Source: Lentzea tibetensis (GTDB lineage: Bacteria; Actinomycetota; Actinomycetes; Mycobacteriales; Pseudonocardiaceae). Taken from it: DNA of 56,273 nucleotides. How positions within the stretch are numbered: position 1 is the stretch's first letter; the number at the start of each line of letters is the position of its first letter. The notes below the pieces were generated by a model. It was not told where the DNA came from. It saw only the letters and a list, made by a program, of their open reading frames with translations, and made no database searches. Position numbers and translations under genes: made by a program. The stretch spans positions 77,994 to 134,266 of the forward strand of contig NZ_VOBR01000027.1 in NCBI RefSeq assembly GCF_007845675.1, given 5' to 3'. Shown here piece by piece: positions 33,771-47,039 of this stretch.

Positions 33771-36700
33771 GTGATGTTCGGTGGTTCCCACGCTCTGCCT
33801 CTCACCGGTGCGCAGACGGGGATCTGGCTGGCCCAGCAGATCGAGCCGGAGAACCCGGTCTACAACATCGCGTGGTGCCTCGAACTGCGCGGCGACGTCG
33901 ACCTCGCGCTGCTGGAGAAGTCGGTGTGCCAGGCCGTTCTCGAGACCGGCAGCCTGCACGTCGAGTTCGCCGAGCACGACGGCGTTCCGGTGCAGATCCC
34001 GGTTCCCCCGACGTGCCCGTTCACGCTGCTCGACCTGCGCGGTGAGTCCGATCCGGACAGTGCGGCGGACGAGCTCATGTGGGCGGACCTGGACACCATC
34101 GGCCGCCCGGTGTTCCACCAGATGATCATCCGGCTCGCCGACGACCGCGTGCTGTGGTTCCAGCGCTACCACCACCTCGTGATGGACGCGCGCGGCAACC
34201 TGATGCTCGTCGCGCGCGCCGCCGAGCTGTACAGCGCGTGCGGCGGTGAGCACGTCGACCGCCCGGTCTCCGCGCTCGTCGAGCACGACCAGATGTACCG
34301 CACGTCGCACCTGCACGACGACGACCGGGCCTACTGGCTCGACCTGCTCGCCGACCACCCCGAGCCGGTGCGGCTCGTCGAACGGTCCTCCGGCCAGGCC
34401 CGTGAGGTCGTGCGCCGCCGGGTCGAGGTGCCCGGCCACCACCGCGCGTCCCGTCAGGTGATCGCCGCGATGGCCGTGTACCTGCACCGGGTCTCCGGTG
34501 CCACCGACCTCGTGCTCGGTCTCCCGGTCACCTCGCGGCTCGACGAGGCGACGGTCACGACGCCCGGCATGTGCTCGACCGTGCTGCCGCTGCGGCTCAC
34601 CGTGCGGCCCGGCACGACGCCGGCCGAGCTGGTTCCCCAGGTGAACGACCAGGTTCGCGCGCTCGTGCGGCACAGCCGGTACCGCGGCGAGGACATCGCC
34701 CGCGACCTCGGCGTCGCCGACGGCATTCCGCAGCTCGTCGGCCCCACGCTCAACTACGTGCGCGTCGACAGCTACATCCACTTCGGCGACCTGGCGGTCG
34801 TGCCGAACACGTTGTCGCTCGGTCCCGTCAACGACCTCTCGCTGTCCGTGCTGGAGATGCCGGACGGCGTGCTGGTGCTGGAGTTCGAGGCGAACGCGCG
34901 GCTGTGCTCGCCGCGCGACCTCGCCGAGCACGACCGCCGCTTCCGCGCCGTGCTGGCCGCGATGAAGGAACACCCCGACCGCTCGGTCGGGCTGATCGAC
35001 CTCGCGACGGAGTCCGAGAAGGAGCTGGTGCTCGACGAGTTCGGCACCGCGTCGCGCATCGTCGACGAGGTCAGCTGGACCGGCGCGTTCGAACGTCAGG
35101 CCGCCGCACATCCGGACAAGACGGCCGTGGTGTGCGAGGAGAAGAGTCTCACCTACGCCGAGCTGAACGCGGCGGCGAACCGGCTGGCCCGTCTGCTGCA
35201 CTCTCGGGGTGTGCGGCAGGAGGACGTCGTCGGCGTCGCGCTGCCGCGGTCGATCGACCTCGTGGTCGCGTTGCTGGGCGTGATGAAGGCGGGCGCCGCC
35301 TACCTGCCGCTCGACCTCGACCACCCGGCCGACCGCGTCGAGTTCATGCTGACCGACGCGGGCGCGCAGCTGGTGATCGACGAGGAGTTCCTGCGGGACA
35401 ACGACCCCAGCGAGTTCGAGTCGTCCGATGTGGAGGGCCCAGGGGGTGTTCACCACGCGGCGTACGTGATCTACACGTCGGGGTCGACCGGCCAGCCCAA
35501 GGGCGTCGTCGTGACGCACGAGGGCATCGGCAGCCTGGTCGCCACGGCGACCGACCGCATCGGCATCACGCCGGAGAGCCGCGTCGTGCAGTTCGCGTCC
35601 GTCGGTTTCGACGTGACGGTGTGGGACCTGGTGATGTCCCTGTGCGTCGGTGGCACCGCGATCGTCGTGCCGTCCGAACGCCGGGTCGCCGGTGCCGCGC
35701 TCACCGACTACATCAACGCGCACGACGCCACGCACATGATCCTGCCGCCGTCGCTGGTGGCGGCGCTGCCGCCGGAGTGCGAGCTGCCCGAGGGCGCGGT
35801 GCTGGTCGTCGGCACCGAGACCGTCCCGACCGAGTTGATCGCGCGCTGGGCGCGTCGCATGCGCGTCGTGGCCGCGTACGGGCTCACCGAGGCCACGGTC
35901 AACTCGACGCTGTGGCGCGCTTCGCCGGACTGGACCGAAGCCGTTCCCATCGGCGTGCCGGACCCCAACACCCGGTGCTACGTGCTGGACTCCGCGCTGC
36001 GCCCGGTGCCGGTCGGCGTCGAGGGCGAGCTGTACGTCGCCGGTCGCGGACTCGCTCGCGGCTACCTCGGCAGGCACGCGCTCACGGCTGAGCGGTTCGT
36101 CGCCGACCCGTTCGGCGGCGCCGGTGAGCGCATGTACCGCACCGGTGACCGCGCGCGCTGGCGCGAGGACGGCGACCTCGACTTCCTCGGCCGCGCCGAC
36201 GGCCAGGTCAAGATCCGCGGTTTCCGCATCGAGCCCGGGGAGGTCGAGAGCGTCCTGATGGCGCACCCGGACATCTCGCAGGCCGCCGTGGTGGTGCTGG
36301 CGGACCACCGTCGCGCCAAGCGGCTCGTCGCGTACGTCGTCGGCTCGGCTGACACGGGCACGGCCCGCGCGCACGTCGCCAGGTCGTTGCCGGAGTACAT
36401 GGTCCCGTCGGTGGTCGTGCGCGTCGACGGCCCGCTTCCGCTGACGCCCAACGGAAAGCTCGACCGCAAGGCGCTGCCCGCCCCGGACTGGACCGCGACC
36501 GCGGGTGACGCCCCGCCCACCAACGACACCGAGCGCACGCTGGCCGGCCTGTTCGCCGACGTGCTGAAGCTCGACGCCGTCGGCATCCACGACAGCTTCT
36601 TCGAGCTGGGTGGCGACAGCATCGTCGCCATGCAGCTCGTTGGGCGGGCGCACCAAGCCGGTCTGGTGATCACGCCGCGCGAGGTGTTCACGCTCCGGAC

Positions 36701-39700
36701 GGTCGCCGGGTTGGCCGCTGTCGCCGGTGCTCCTGTCGCCGCGGCCGGCGAGGTCGAACTGGTCGACCCCGCGCTGGTCGCCCTGTTCGGGGACGCCGGT
36801 GAGGTGCTGCCGGTTTCGCCGCTGCAGGAAGGGTTCTACTTCCACGCGCAGTTCGACGAGGACGACTCGTACGTCGTGCAGGAGGTGCTCACGCTCGGCG
36901 CGACGGTGGATGTCGCCGAGGTGCGCGCGGCCGTGCAGGGGCTGCTGGACCGGCATCCGTTGTTGCGGGCCGGGTTCCGGCAGAGCGACGACGGCCGGAT
37001 CGTGCAGGTGGTGCCGGGGGCGGCCGAGCTGCCGTGGACCGAGTACGACGGCGAGCTCGACGCCGGGCTCGAGGCTGAGCGCGCCAAGGGCTTCGACCTC
37101 GCCCGGCCGCCGCTGATCCGCGCCGCCCTGATCAAGCTGGGGGAGACGGACCGGCGGCTGGTGCTGACGCTGCACCACATCCTGGTCGACGGCTGGTCGG
37201 TCGCCCTGTTGCAGCAGGAGCTGGCCGGTGGGGTCGCTGTCGCCGACTCCGCGGGCACGGACTACTTCCGCTGGCTCGTCACCCGTGACCGCGACGCCGC
37301 GCGCACCGCGTGGCGCACCGCGCTGTCCGACGTCGACGAGCCGACCGTCCTCGTCCCCGAGCCGGGGGACCGGCACGGCCAGCACAGCGTCTCCCTCACC
37401 CCGGAGCTGACCAAGGCGCTGACCACCAGGGCGAGGCAGCTCGGCCTGACCCTCGGCACGGTCCTGCACGGTGCGTGGGGTCTTCTGCTGGGCGGCATGA
37501 CAGGCCGCGCGGACGTCGTGTTCGGCAGCACGGTCGCCGGACGTCCCGCCGAGGTCGCGGGCATCGAGTCCGCGGTGGGCCTGTTCATCAACACGGTCCC
37601 CGTGCGGCAGCGCTGGACCGGCACCGACACCCTGACCGACGTGCTGCGCCGCCTGCAGGACGAGCAAGCCGACCTGCTGGAGCACCAGCACCTCGGTCTG
37701 GCGGAGATCCAAAAGGCGGCCCAGAACCGAAATTCGGGGGGCGACCTGTTCGACACGCTCGTCGTGGTCGAGAACTTCCCCGAGGCACCCATCACCACCG
37801 GCGGCCTGGAGATCACGGCCGTCCAGGTCGATGATGCGGTGCACTACCCGCTCGCGCTCGTCGCGCTGCCGGGCGAGTGCCTGGAGCTGCGCCTCAAGCA
37901 CCGGATCGCGGACGAGGACGCCGAGGAGCTGAGTGCGCGCCTGGTGCGCGTGCTGGAGGCGTTCATCGAGAACCCCCAGCACCCGGTGGCGCGTCTGGAC
38001 CTGGTGTCGCAGCAGGAGAAGAACTGGCTGGGCGAGCTGAACGCGACCGACGTCGCCGTGCCGGAAGGCACGCTGGTCAGCCGCATCGCCGCGCAGACGA
38101 AGCGCACCCCGGACGCCACGGCGGTCACGTACGAGGGTGAGCAGGTCACCTACGCCGAGCTGGACCAGCGGGCCGAGCAACTCGCCCGCAGTCTGCGCGC
38201 ACGGGGCGCGGGCCCCGAGCAGGTGATCGCGGTCGCCGTGCCGCGCTCCGTCGAGCTCGAGGTCGCGCTGCTGGGTGTGCTCAAGTCCGGCGCCGCCTAC
38301 CTGCCGCTGGACCTGGACTACCCGGCCGACCGGCTGGCGTTCATGCTCGCGGACTCCGGCGCGAAGATCGTCGTCACCGCGGGCGACGTCGAGCTGCCGG
38401 ACGGCGTGACACCTGTCCGGATCGGCGTCGCCGAAGAAGTACCCGACTCCGAAGTGGTTGCGGCGCAACCGGACCACCCCGCGTACCTGATCTACACGTC
38501 CGGGTCGACCGGACGTCCCAAGGGCGTTGTGGTGACGCACCGGGCGATCGTGAACCGGCTCGCGTGGATGCAGCACGAGTACGGGCTCACCGCCGACGAC
38601 CGGGTGCTGCAGAAGACGCCGTCGAGCTTCGACGTCTCGGTGTGGGAGTTCTTCTGGGCTCTGTGCGAGGGTGCGTCGATCGTGTTCGCGAAGCCGGAAG
38701 GCCACCGCGATCCGGCCTACCTGGCCGAGCTGATCAAGACCGCGGGCGTTACCACGCTGCACTTCGTGCCGTCGATGCTGGGTGCGTTCCTGGAGGTCGT
38801 GGGGGAGGACGCGAGCTGGTCGGCCAGCCTGCGGCGGATCTTCAGCAGCGGTGAGGCGCTGACCGGTGACGTGGCAGGCCGCTGGTACGAGCTGACGGCC
38901 GTGCCGCTGCACAACCTGTACGGGCCGACCGAGGCCGCGGTCGACGTCACGTACCACCGGTACGACGGCGGGCGCGAGATCGCCGTGCCGATCGGTGCGC
39001 CGGTCTGGAACACCCGGCTGCACGTGCTGGACGCCTTCCTCCGTCCGGTGCCCGCCGGTGTGCCGGGCGAGCTGTACCTCGGGGGTGTGCAGCTCGCCCG
39101 CGGCTACCACGCGCGGCCGGGACTCACCGCTGAACGGTTCGTCGCGAACCCGTTCGACGGTGGGCGCATGTATCGCACCGGCGACCTGGTCCTGCGCCGC
39201 GAAGACGGTCAGATCGTCTACCTGGGACGGACGGACCGTCAGGTCAAGGTGCGCGGCAACCGCGTGGAGCTCGGCGAGATCGAGGCCGCGCTCGCCCAGC
39301 TGCCCGGTGTCGCCCGCGCGGCCGTGATCGCGCGGTCCAACCAGCTGCTCGGCTACGTCACGCCGAGCACGCTCGACACCGCCGAACTGCTGGCAGCACT
39401 CACCGAGGCACTGCCCGCCGCGATGGTGCCGACGCACGTGCTCGCGCTGGACGACTTCCCGCTCAGCCCGAGCGGCAAGCTCGACCAGAACGCACTGCCC
39501 TCACCGGCGGCCGCCGTGACCGCCGGCCGGGCACCGGCGACCGAACGCGAGCGCCTGCTGTGCGGGATCGTCCGGGAGGTGCTCGGGCTGCCGGAGATCG
39601 GCGCGGACGACGACTTCTTCGTGCTCGGCGGCGACAGCATCACGTCGATCGCCGTCTCCACCCGCGCCCGGCGCGCCGGGCTGGAGATCACCCCGCGCGA

Positions 39701-42700
39701 CGTCTTCGCGCTGCGCACGCCCGCGGCACTGGCCGCGCACGTGCCGGTCGACCGGTCCGATGTGGACGACCAGGAGATCGACGAGAAGCTCTGGCCGTTG
39801 TCTCCGCTGCAGGAGGGCCTGTACTTCCACTCCAGCTTCGACACGACCGAGCTGGACGTCTACCAGTCGCAGGAGACCGTCGACTTCGCCGGGCGGATCG
39901 ACGCCGACCGGCTGCGTGCGGCGGGCCGGGCGCTGCTGGAGCGCAACCCCAGCCTCCGCGCGGGTTTCACGAGCGAGCCGATGCAGGTCATCGCGGACGA
40001 CCTGGAGATCCCGCTGCGCGAGGTGGACCTCCGCGACCACCCCGACGAGCTGGCCGAGCTGCTCGCCGCGGACCGCAGGCACCGCTTCGACCTGGCGAAC
40101 CCGCCGCTGTGCCGGTTCATCCTGGTGCACCTCCCCGACCACGACCAGCTCGTCGTCACGCACCACCTGATCCTGTGGGACGGCTGGTCGGCGTGGCTGT
40201 TCTTCGAGCAGCTGTTCGGGCTCTACCAGGGCGAGACCGAGCTGCGCACGCCCGGCTCGTACCGCGACTACCTGTCGTGGTTGGGCCGCCAGGACTTCGA
40301 CGCGGCGCGTGCGGCGTGGCGCAGGGCGTTGTCCCGACTGGCCGAGCCGACGCTCGTCGCGACGGTCGACCGCTCCGGTGAACCCGTCATCCCGGACGAG
40401 CGCCACACCGAGCTCCCGGCCGAGCTCACCGACCGCGTGCGCGAGGAGACCCGCAAGCACGGGCTCACCGCGAACGCCGTCTACAGCGCGGCGTGGGGCT
40501 TCGTGCTCGCCAGCGCGGTCGGCCGCACGGACGTGGTGTTCGGCACCGCGATCGCCGGCCGCCCGGTCGAGGTCGACGACGTCGAGAACGTCATCGGCAT
40601 GTTCCTCAACACCATCCCGACCAGGCTCGCGCTGAACCCGCGCGAGTCGGTGGTGGAGCTGTTGCGGCGCACCCAGGACGAGCGCACGGAGCTGATGCCG
40701 CACGAGTACCTCGGTCTCGGTGAGGTGCAACGCGAGTCCGGCCACCGCACGTTGTTCGACACGCTGTTCGTGCTGCGCACCGCCGACGGCGACGACCGGC
40801 TCGCCGAGCTGACCAAGCGGTTCGGCATCACCGGACTGTCCAACGTGGACGGCACGCACTTCCCGCTGACGCTGATCGTCACGCCGGGGGAGCGGACCAG
40901 GATCACCATCGCGTCGCGGCCCGACCTCGTGACCGCTGACACCGTCACCGCGCTCATGGACCGCTACACGACCGCGCTCGAACGGCTGGTCGCGGACCTG
41001 GACGCGAGCGTCGGCACCCTTGACGTGGTGCCGGGCGACGAACGCGAGCAGCTCGCCGCGCAGTGGGACGCCTCGGCGAACCCGTTGCCGGACCGCACGA
41101 TCGCGGACCTGCTCGCCGACCAGGTGGCCCGCACTCCGGACGCGACCGCGCTGGTGTTCGGCGACCTGGTGCTCACCTACGCCGAGCTGGACGCGCGGAT
41201 CAACCGGCTCGCCCGCTTCCTGATCGCTCGCGGTGCAGGCCCGGAGAAGGTCGTGGCGCTGGCGTTGCCGCGTTCGGTCGAGATGGTCGTGGCGCTGTTC
41301 GCGGTGCTGCGCACGGGTGCCGCGTACCTGCCGCTCGACCTGGACCACCCGTTCGACCGGCTGCGGTTGATGATCTCCGACACCGGTCCGCTGTGCGTGC
41401 TGTCGACCTCGACGGTGGGGCTCGTGGACGACGCGGTGTGCCTGGACACCACCGAGATCGACTTCCCGAGCGACCCGGTCGAGGTGCGGTTCTCGCTGGA
41501 GCACCCGGCGTACGTGATCTACACGTCCGGCTCGACCGGCAGGCCGAAGGGCGTCGTCACGCCGTACCGCGGCCTGACGAACATGCACCTCAACCACCAG
41601 CAGGAGATCTTCGCCCCGGCCATCGCGAAGGCGGGCGGCAGGCGGCTGCGCATCGCGCACACCGTGTCGTTCGCGTTCGACATGTCGTGGGAAGAGCTGC
41701 TGTGGCTGGTGGAAGGCCACGAGGTGCACGTGTGCGACGAGGAGCTGCGGCGCGACGCCGAGGCGCTGGTCGCGTACTGCGACGCGCACGAGATCGACGT
41801 CGTCAACGTGACGCCGACCTACGCGCAGCTGCTCATCGAGGAAGGGCTGCTCGACGGGCACGTGCCGCCGGTGGTGCTGCTCGGCGGCGAGGCCGTGTCG
41901 GACACGGTGTGGTCGCGGCTGCGCGACACCGAAGGCACCTACGGCTACAACCTCTACGGCCCGACCGAGTACACGATCAACACACTGGGCGCGTCGACCG
42001 ACGACAGCAGGACTCCCGCTGTCGGCAGGGCGATCTGGAACACCCGTGCGTACGTGCTGGACGCGCACCTGCGTCCCGCCGCGCCGGGCACGCCCGGTGA
42101 GCTGTACATCGCCGGTGTAGGCCTGGCGCGCGGTTATCACGAGCGGTTCGGGCTCACGGCGGAACGCTTCGTCGCCGACCCGTTCGGTGAGCCGGGCGGC
42201 CGGATGTACCGCACCGGCGACCTCGTCTGCGCACGCCCGGACGGCATCCTGGACTTCCTCGGCCGCACCGACGACCAGGTGAAGATCCGCGGCTACCGGG
42301 TCGAGCTGGGCGAGATCTCCAGCGCCCTGATGGTCCGCCCGGACGTCGCGCAGGCCGCGGTCGTCCTGCGGGACAAGCGACTCGTCGCGTACGTGGTGTC
42401 CGATGTGGACACCGCTGAGCTGCGGGACGAGCTGAAGACGCGGCTGCCGGACTACATGGTCCCCAGGGTGATCATGCCGGTGGACGCGATCCCGCTGACC
42501 GTCAACGGCAAGCTCGACGTGACCGCGCTGCCCAAGCCCGAGATCGCGGTGGGTGCGGGCCGGGAGCCGTCCACCGAGCAGGAACGGGTGCTGTGCGGCC
42601 TGTTCGCCGAGGTGCTCGGCGTCGCGTCGGCCGGGCCGGACGACAACTTCTTCGACCTCGGCGGCCACTCGCTGCTCGCGACCAGGCTGGTCGGCAGGGC

Positions 42701-45700
42701 CCGCACGGCGCTGGGTGCCGAGCTGGCGATCCGCGACCTGTTCGAGGCGCCGACGCCCGCCGAGCTGGCGTTGCGCGGCACCGGTCCGGCGCGCCCCCGC
42801 CTCGTGCCGGTCGAACGGCCGGAGGAGCTGCCGCTGTCCGCCGCGCAGCAGCGGTTGTGGCTCATCCAGCAGATGGAAGGCACGTCGTCGGCGTACAACT
42901 TCCCGCTGGTGTTCACGTTGCGCGGCGACTTCTCGGTCGATGCTTTCACGCTGGCACTGGCGGACGTGGCCGGGCGGCACGAGGCGCTGCGCACGGTCTT
43001 CGGTGAACGCGAGGGCGTGCCGTTCCAGCGCGTGCTGGCCGGCGCGGAGCCGGTCGTCGAGGTGGTGGAGTCCGAGCAGGAGGTGTTCGACGCGGTCGAG
43101 CGCCCGTTCGAGCTCGGCACCGAGCTGCCGCTGCGGGCGGTGGTGACGCCTGTCGACGGCGGCCACCTGGTCGCGATCGTGCTGCACCACATCACCACCG
43201 ACGAGTGGTCGGACGTGCCGTTCCTGCGCGACCTCGAAGACGCCTACCTCGCGCGGGTTTCCGGGGCGGTACCGGTGTGGGAGCCGCTGACGGTCCAGTA
43301 CGCGGACTACACGGTGTGGCAGGACCTCCTGCTGGCGCAGGTCGGTTCCCAGCAGCTGGACCACTGGCAGCGGGCGCTGGCGGGCGCGCCGGAGGAGCTG
43401 GAGCTGCCGGTCGACCGGCCACGCCCGGCGCGGCCGACGTTCCACGGCGCGGACGTGACGGTGGAGCTCGCCGCGGACGTGGTCGCGGGCCTGCGCGAGC
43501 TCACCGGTGGCGCGTCGATGTTCATGGTGCTGCAGGCCGCGGTGGCCGCGCTGCTGCACCGGATGGGCGCCGGTGAGGACATCCCGCTGGGCGCGCCGAT
43601 CGCGGGCCGCACGGACTCGGCGCTCGACGACCTGGTCGGCTTCTTCGTCAACACGCTGGTGCTGCGCAACGACGTCTCGGGCGACCCGTCGTTCACCGAG
43701 CTGGTCGGCCGGGTGAAGGACCACGCGCTGGCCGCGTTCTCGAACTCGGACGTGCCGTTCGAGTCGGTCGTCGAGCGGATCAACCCGACCCGCTCGCTGG
43801 CGCGCAACCCGCTGTTCCAGGTGATGGTCGGCTACCACAGCCGGTCCGGCGAGTGGACCTCGTTCGCCGGGCTCGACCTGGAGGCGCGCGACGTCGAGAC
43901 GCGGACCGCCAAGTTCGACCTGGTGTTCAGCTTCACCGACTCCACCGACCGGATCTCCTGCCGGCTGGAGTACGCGACCGACCTGTTCGACGCCGTCACG
44001 GTCGAACGGCTGGGGGAGCGGCTGAACCTGCTGCTGGCGGCCGTGGTCGCCGACCCGGACGCGCCGATCAGCGACGTCGACCTGCTCGCCGACGACGAAC
44101 GGCAGCGCGTGCTGGAGGAGTTCAACGACACGCGCCGCGCGGTCGAGGAGAAGACGTTCCCGGAGCTGTTCGCCTCGTGCGTCGAGCGGTTCCCCGACTC
44201 CGTCGCGGTCGTCGACCGGGCCCGGTCGATCGACTACCGGTCGCTCGACCTGCTGTCGAACCGGGTCGCGCACCTGTTGGCCGGCAAGGGAGTTCAGCGG
44301 GAGAGCGTCGTCGGCATCGCGGTGCCGAAGTCGGTCGAGATGGTCGCGACCGTGCTCGCCGCGCTGAAGCTCGGCGCCGCGTACCTGCCGCTCGACTCGG
44401 CGCACCCGCGGGACCGGATCGACTACATGGTCGCGGACTCCGGCGCGGTGCTCGTGGTCGACGAGACCACGCTGACCGAGCTCGGTACCGACGAGTCCCC
44501 TGTGGACAGCGGTCCGGTCGGGCAGGGCAGCGCGGCGTACGTGATCTACACGTCCGGCTCGACCGGGCGGCCCAAGGGTGTGGTGGTACCGCACGACGGC
44601 ATCGCGTCGCTGGCCGCCACCGCGATCGACCGGATGAAGCTCACCTCCGACAGCCGGGTGCTGCAGTTCGCGTCGGTCGGTTTCGACGTGGCGGTGTTCG
44701 AGCTGACCATGGCGCTGACCGTCGGCGGACGGCTCGTGTTCGCACCGGACGAGGTGCGCGTCGCGGGGCCCGCGTTGACGGACTTCCTGCGCGACCGGCG
44801 GATCACGCACATGATCCTGCCGCCGTCGCTGGTGTCGGCGCTGCCACCGGACTGCGAGCTGCCCGAAGGCGGCACGATCCTGGTCGGCACCGAGACCGTG
44901 CCGCCGGACGTGATCAGCCGGTGGGCAGGCCACATGAACGTGCTGGCCGCGTACGGGCTCACCGAGGCCACGGTCAACTCGACGTTGTGGCAGGCGGATC
45001 CGGCGTGGGACAGCGCGGTGCCCATCGGCATCCCGGACCCGAACACCACGGTGTACGTGCTGGACGCGCGGCTGCGTCCCGTGCCGCCCGGTGTGGTCGG
45101 CGAGCTGTACGTCGGTGGACGCGGTCTGGCCCGTGGGTACATGGGCAAGCCCGCGCTCACGTCCGAGCGGTTCGTCGCGAATCCCTTCGACGGCGGCCGG
45201 ATGTACCGAACAGGTGACCGGGCTCGCTGGCGGGCCGACGGCAACCTCGACTTCCTCGGCCGGGTCGACACCCAGGTGAAGATCCGCGGTTTCCGCATCG
45301 AGCTCGGCGAGATCGAGGCTGCGCTGGCCCGGCACCCGGCGGTCACCCAGGCGGCCGTCGTCGCCGACCGGGATCGCGACATCACGCGGCTCGTCGCGTA
45401 CGTCGTGGGTGAGGACGAGGACCTCCGGGCGTTCGTGGCGGCGCAGCTGCCGGACTACATGGTCCCGGCGCTGGTGATCGAGCTGGACGGGCCGCTTCCG
45501 TTGACGCCCAACGGGAAGCTGGACCGCAAGGCGCTGCCCGCGCCGGACTGGTCCCGCCTCGCGGGTGACGACAAGCCGGTCACACCCGAGCAGAAGGCCG
45601 TCGCCGAGCTGTTCGCGGAGCTCCTCGGCCTCGAGTCGGTCGGCGTCCACGACAACTTCTTCGCGCTGGGCGGCCACTCCATGGCGTCCATGCGCCTGGT

Positions 45701-47039
45701 CGGCAAGCTGCGCGCGGCGTTCGGCGTCGATCTGGCGCTGCGCGACGTGTTCGACTCGCCGACGGTGGCGGCGCTGGCCGGGCGGCTCGGTTCCGGCGGG
45801 TCGCGGCGTCCGTTGCTGCGCAAGGCGGAACGGCCGGTGACGCTGCCGCTGTCGCCCGCGCAGCACTGGCAGTGGACGCGTGCCGAGGCGCACCCGTACT
45901 ACGACCACGCGCTCGCGTTGCGGTCGACAGGCTTCGACGTCGCCGCACTGGCGGCGGCGTGGGCTGACGTCGCCGAGCGGCACGAGCCGCTGCGCACGGT
46001 GTTCGTCGACGGGATGTCGGCGCGGACGGTTCCCGCGCCGGGGCTGGAGATCGTGCAGGTCGACGACCTGGACGCGCGGATGGCGGCGTACGCGGCCGAG
46101 CGGGTCGACCTGTCGGTCGCACCGGTGCGCGCCCGGCTGCTCGTCGGGCCGACCGAGCAGGCGATCCTGCTGACCATGCACTACGCGGTGGTCGACGAGT
46201 GGTCGGTCGTGCCGTTGTTCCGCGACCTCCAGGTCGCCTACGCGGCACGGCGTGAGGGGCAGGAGCCCGCCTTCACGCCGCTGCCCGTGGACTACGCGGA
46301 CTACGCGCTGTGGGCGCACGAGGTGCTCGCGTCGGTCGGTGAGGAACAGCTGGCGTTCTGGCGGCAGACGCTGCGCGGGCTGCCCACGCCGTTCGGTCCA
46401 TCCACATCGGACCGCACCGCGGGCGTCGTCGGCTTCGCACTGGACTCGGCGCTGCACGTGGCCGTCGACCAGCTGGCCCGCGACACCGGGACGAGCATGT
46501 TCATGGTGCTGCAGGCAGCACTCGCGGCCGTGCTCACCCGGCGCGGCTTCGGCACCGACGTCCCGGTCGGCACGCTGGTCGCGGGACGCACCGAGGAGGC
46601 GCTGGCCGACCTGGTCGGCACGTTCTTCACCACGGTCGTCCTGCGCACCGACACCGGGGGAGCGCCGAGCTTCACCGAGCTGCTGTCGCGGGTGCGCGAG
46701 ACCAACCTGACCGCGCTGTCGCACGCCGACGTGCCGTTCGACGCGCTCGGCATTCCCGCACCGCAGATCATGGTGGTGCACCACGAGCAGGCTCAGCTCG
46801 AGGCGCTGGAGGGTGGCATCGGGACGCTCGACGGTGTCCCGGTCGGGTCGTCCGGCACCGACCTGACCCTGAGCTTCTACGAACCGTTCGGCGACGAACC
46901 GGTACCGTGCTTCCTGATCCACGCTGCCGCTGTGTTCGACCACCAGACCGCGCGGGGCATCGCGGACGAGCTGCTCGGCTTGCTGCGTGCCGCCGTCACC
47001 GACCCGGCAGTTCCCATCACCAGGAGGATCGAGTCATGA
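33771..47039 (+). CDS. Four-module NRPS (hydroxamate siderophore synthetase)
   Basis: A 4422-aa enzyme from GTG 33771 (GGAAGG 8 nt upstream; ATG 33774 possible). Order: C1 about 5-430 (HHLVMDA at 134); A1 440-920; T1 (Ser950); C2 (HHILVDG at 1135); A2; T2 (Ser1956); C3 (HHLILWDG at 2131); A3; T3 (Ser2967); C4 (HHITTDE at 3139); A4; T4 (Ser3970); C5 4015-4420 with HYAVVDE at 4137. No epimerase or thioesterase motif was seen. Hand-read ten-residue codes: A2 DVWHFSLVDK (Ser), A3 DMENLGLINK (N5-hydroxyornithine), A1 DVWILVAVNK, A4 DVFIIVAVNK (unassigned, alike). The X-Ser-hOrn-X order and terminal C domain resemble erythrochelin/foroxymithine-type synthetases that release a diketopiperazine. Acyl-hydroxyornithine for A1 and A4 is inference. 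It is coupled to MbtH by ATGA. Confidence 0.93.
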   Translation: MMFGGSHALPLTGAQTGIWLAQQIEPENPVYNIAWCLELRGDVDLALLEKSVCQAVLETGSLHVEFAEHDGVPVQIPVPPTCPFTLLDLRGESDPDSAADELMWADLDTIGRPVFHQMIIRLADDRVLWFQRYHHLVMDARGNLMLVARAAELYSACGGEHVDRPVSALVEHDQMYRTSHLHDDDRAYWLDLLADHPEPVRLVERSSGQAREVVRRRVEVPGHHRASRQVIAAMAVYLHRVSGATDLVLGLPVTSRLDEATVTTPGMCSTVLPLRLTVRPGTTPAELVPQVNDQVRALVRHSRYRGEDIARDLGVADGIPQLVGPTLNYVRVDSYIHFGDLAVVPNTLSLGPVNDLSLSVLEMPDGVLVLEFEANARLCSPRDLAEHDRRFRAVLAAMKEHPDRSVGLIDLATESEKELVLDEFGTASRIVDEVSWTGAFERQAAAHPDKTAVVCEEKSLTYAELNAAANRLARLLHSRGVRQEDVVGVALPRSIDLVVALLGVMKAGAAYLPLDLDHPADRVEFMLTDAGAQLVIDEEFLRDNDPSEFESSDVEGPGGVHHAAYVIYTSGSTGQPKGVVVTHEGIGSLVATATDRIGITPESRVVQFASVGFDVTVWDLVMSLCVGGTAIVVPSERRVAGAALTDYINAHDATHMILPPSLVAALPPECELPEGAVLVVGTETVPTELIARWARRMRVVAAYGLTEATVNSTLWRASPDWTEAVPIGVPDPNTRCYVLDSALRPVPVGVEGELYVAGRGLARGYLGRHALTAERFVADPFGGAGERMYRTGDRARWREDGDLDFLGRADGQVKIRGFRIEPGEVESVLMAHPDISQAAVVVLADHRRAKRLVAYVVGSADTGTARAHVARSLPEYMVPSVVVRVDGPLPLTPNGKLDRKALPAPDWTATAGDAPPTNDTERTLAGLFADVLKLDAVGIHDSFFELGGDSIVAMQLVGRAHQAGLVITPREVFTLRTVAGLAAVAGAPVAAAGEVELVDPALVALFGDAGEVLPVSPLQEGFYFHAQFDEDDSYVVQEVLTLGATVDVAEVRAAVQGLLDRHPLLRAGFRQSDDGRIVQVVPGAAELPWTEYDGELDAGLEAERAKGFDLARPPLIRAALIKLGETDRRLVLTLHHILVDGWSVALLQQELAGGVAVADSAGTDYFRWLVTRDRDAARTAWRTALSDVDEPTVLVPEPGDRHGQHSVSLTPELTKALTTRARQLGLTLGTVLHGAWGLLLGGMTGRADVVFGSTVAGRPAEVAGIESAVGLFINTVPVRQRWTGTDTLTDVLRRLQDEQADLLEHQHLGLAEIQKAAQNRNSGGDLFDTLVVVENFPEAPITTGGLEITAVQVDDAVHYPLALVALPGECLELRLKHRIADEDAEELSARLVRVLEAFIENPQHPVARLDLVSQQEKNWLGELNATDVAVPEGTLVSRIAAQTKRTPDATAVTYEGEQVTYAELDQRAEQLARSLRARGAGPEQVIAVAVPRSVELEVALLGVLKSGAAYLPLDLDYPADRLAFMLADSGAKIVVTAGDVELPDGVTPVRIGVAEEVPDSEVVAAQPDHPAYLIYTSGSTGRPKGVVVTHRAIVNRLAWMQHEYGLTADDRVLQKTPSSFDVSVWEFFWALCEGASIVFAKPEGHRDPAYLAELIKTAGVTTLHFVPSMLGAFLEVVGEDASWSASLRRIFSSGEALTGDVAGRWYELTAVPLHNLYGPTEAAVDVTYHRYDGGREIAVPIGAPVWNTRLHVLDAFLRPVPAGVPGELYLGGVQLARGYHARPGLTAERFVANPFDGGRMYRTGDLVLRREDGQIVYLGRTDRQVKVRGNRVELGEIEAALAQLPGVARAAVIARSNQLLGYVTPSTLDTAELLAALTEALPAAMVPTHVLALDDFPLSPSGKLDQNALPSPAAAVTAGRAPATERERLLCGIVREVLGLPEIGADDDFFVLGGDSITSIAVSTRARRAGLEITPRDVFALRTPAALAAHVPVDRSDVDDQEIDEKLWPLSPLQEGLYFHSSFDTTELDVYQSQETVDFAGRIDADRLRAAGRALLERNPSLRAGFTSEPMQVIADDLEIPLREVDLRDHPDELAELLAADRRHRFDLANPPLCRFILVHLPDHDQLVVTHHLILWDGWSAWLFFEQLFGLYQGETELRTPGSYRDYLSWLGRQDFDAARAAWRRALSRLAEPTLVATVDRSGEPVIPDERHTELPAELTDRVREETRKHGLTANAVYSAAWGFVLASAVGRTDVVFGTAIAGRPVEVDDVENVIGMFLNTIPTRLALNPRESVVELLRRTQDERTELMPHEYLGLGEVQRESGHRTLFDTLFVLRTADGDDRLAELTKRFGITGLSNVDGTHFPLTLIVTPGERTRITIASRPDLVTADTVTALMDRYTTALERLVADLDASVGTLDVVPGDEREQLAAQWDASANPLPDRTIADLLADQVARTPDATALVFGDLVLTYAELDARINRLARFLIARGAGPEKVVALALPRSVEMVVALFAVLRTGAAYLPLDLDHPFDRLRLMISDTGPLCVLSTSTVGLVDDAVCLDTTEIDFPSDPVEVRFSLEHPAYVIYTSGSTGRPKGVVTPYRGLTNMHLNHQQEIFAPAIAKAGGRRLRIAHTVSFAFDMSWEELLWLVEGHEVHVCDEELRRDAEALVAYCDAHEIDVVNVTPTYAQLLIEEGLLDGHVPPVVLLGGEAVSDTVWSRLRDTEGTYGYNLYGPTEYTINTLGASTDDSRTPAVGRAIWNTRAYVLDAHLRPAAPGTPGELYIAGVGLARGYHERFGLTAERFVADPFGEPGGRMYRTGDLVCARPDGILDFLGRTDDQVKIRGYRVELGEISSALMVRPDVAQAAVVLRDKRLVAYVVSDVDTAELRDELKTRLPDYMVPRVIMPVDAIPLTVNGKLDVTALPKPEIAVGAGREPSTEQERVLCGLFAEVLGVASAGPDDNFFDLGGHSLLATRLVGRARTALGAELAIRDLFEAPTPAELALRGTGPARPRLVPVERPEELPLSAAQQRLWLIQQMEGTSSAYNFPLVFTLRGDFSVDAFTLALADVAGRHEALRTVFGEREGVPFQRVLAGAEPVVEVVESEQEVFDAVERPFELGTELPLRAVVTPVDGGHLVAIVLHHITTDEWSDVPFLRDLEDAYLARVSGAVPVWEPLTVQYADYTVWQDLLLAQVGSQQLDHWQRALAGAPEELELPVDRPRPARPTFHGADVTVELAADVVAGLRELTGGASMFMVLQAAVAALLHRMGAGEDIPLGAPIAGRTDSALDDLVGFFVNTLVLRNDVSGDPSFTELVGRVKDHALAAFSNSDVPFESVVERINPTRSLARNPLFQVMVGYHSRSGEWTSFAGLDLEARDVETRTAKFDLVFSFTDSTDRISCRLEYATDLFDAVTVERLGERLNLLLAAVVADPDAPISDVDLLADDERQRVLEEFNDTRRAVEEKTFPELFASCVERFPDSVAVVDRARSIDYRSLDLLSNRVAHLLAGKGVQRESVVGIAVPKSVEMVATVLAALKLGAAYLPLDSAHPRDRIDYMVADSGAVLVVDETTLTELGTDESPVDSGPVGQGSAAYVIYTSGSTGRPKGVVVPHDGIASLAATAIDRMKLTSDSRVLQFASVGFDVAVFELTMALTVGGRLVFAPDEVRVAGPALTDFLRDRRITHMILPPSLVSALPPDCELPEGGTILVGTETVPPDVISRWAGHMNVLAAYGLTEATVNSTLWQADPAWDSAVPIGIPDPNTTVYVLDARLRPVPPGVVGELYVGGRGLARGYMGKPALTSERFVANPFDGGRMYRTGDRARWRADGNLDFLGRVDTQVKIRGFRIELGEIEAALARHPAVTQAAVVADRDRDITRLVAYVVGEDEDLRAFVAAQLPDYMVPALVIELDGPLPLTPNGKLDRKALPAPDWSRLAGDDKPVTPEQKAVAELFAELLGLESVGVHDNFFALGGHSMASMRLVGKLRAAFGVDLALRDVFDSPTVAALAGRLGSGGSRRPLLRKAERPVTLPLSPAQHWQWTRAEAHPYYDHALALRSTGFDVAALAAAWADVAERHEPLRTVFVDGMSARTVPAPGLEIVQVDDLDARMAAYAAERVDLSVAPVRARLLVGPTEQAILLTMHYAVVDEWSVVPLFRDLQVAYAARREGQEPAFTPLPVDYADYALWAHEVLASVGEEQLAFWRQTLRGLPTPFGPSTSDRTAGVVGFALDSALHVAVDQLARDTGTSMFMVLQAALAAVLTRRGFGTDVPVGTLVAGRTEEALADLVGTFFTTVVLRTDTGGAPSFTELLSRVRETNLTALSHADVPFDALGIPAPQIMVVHHEQAQLEALEGGIGTLDGVPVGSSGTDLTLSFYEPFGDEPVPCFLIHAAAVFDHQTARGIADELLGLLRAAVTDPAVPITRRIES

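Noticed and set aside
33639-39437. Open frame of 1932 codons on the minus strand opposite the NRPS
   Set aside because: It mirrors the NRPS with the skewed RG/HD-rich composition of antisense high-GC codons, has no domain, and lacks a plausible start. The plus-strand protein has full domain support.
39501-46943. Second antisense open frame of 2480 codons
   Set aside because: Same reason: shadow of the modular synthetase, low-complexity composition, no recognisable fold.
33771-47039. Epimerase or thioesterase domain in the NRPS
   Set aside because: No HHLxxDGxSWRIL or GHSxG-type motif was found between T and C domains or at the end; GGDS-type T domains before C2 and C3 alone do not prove epimerisation.
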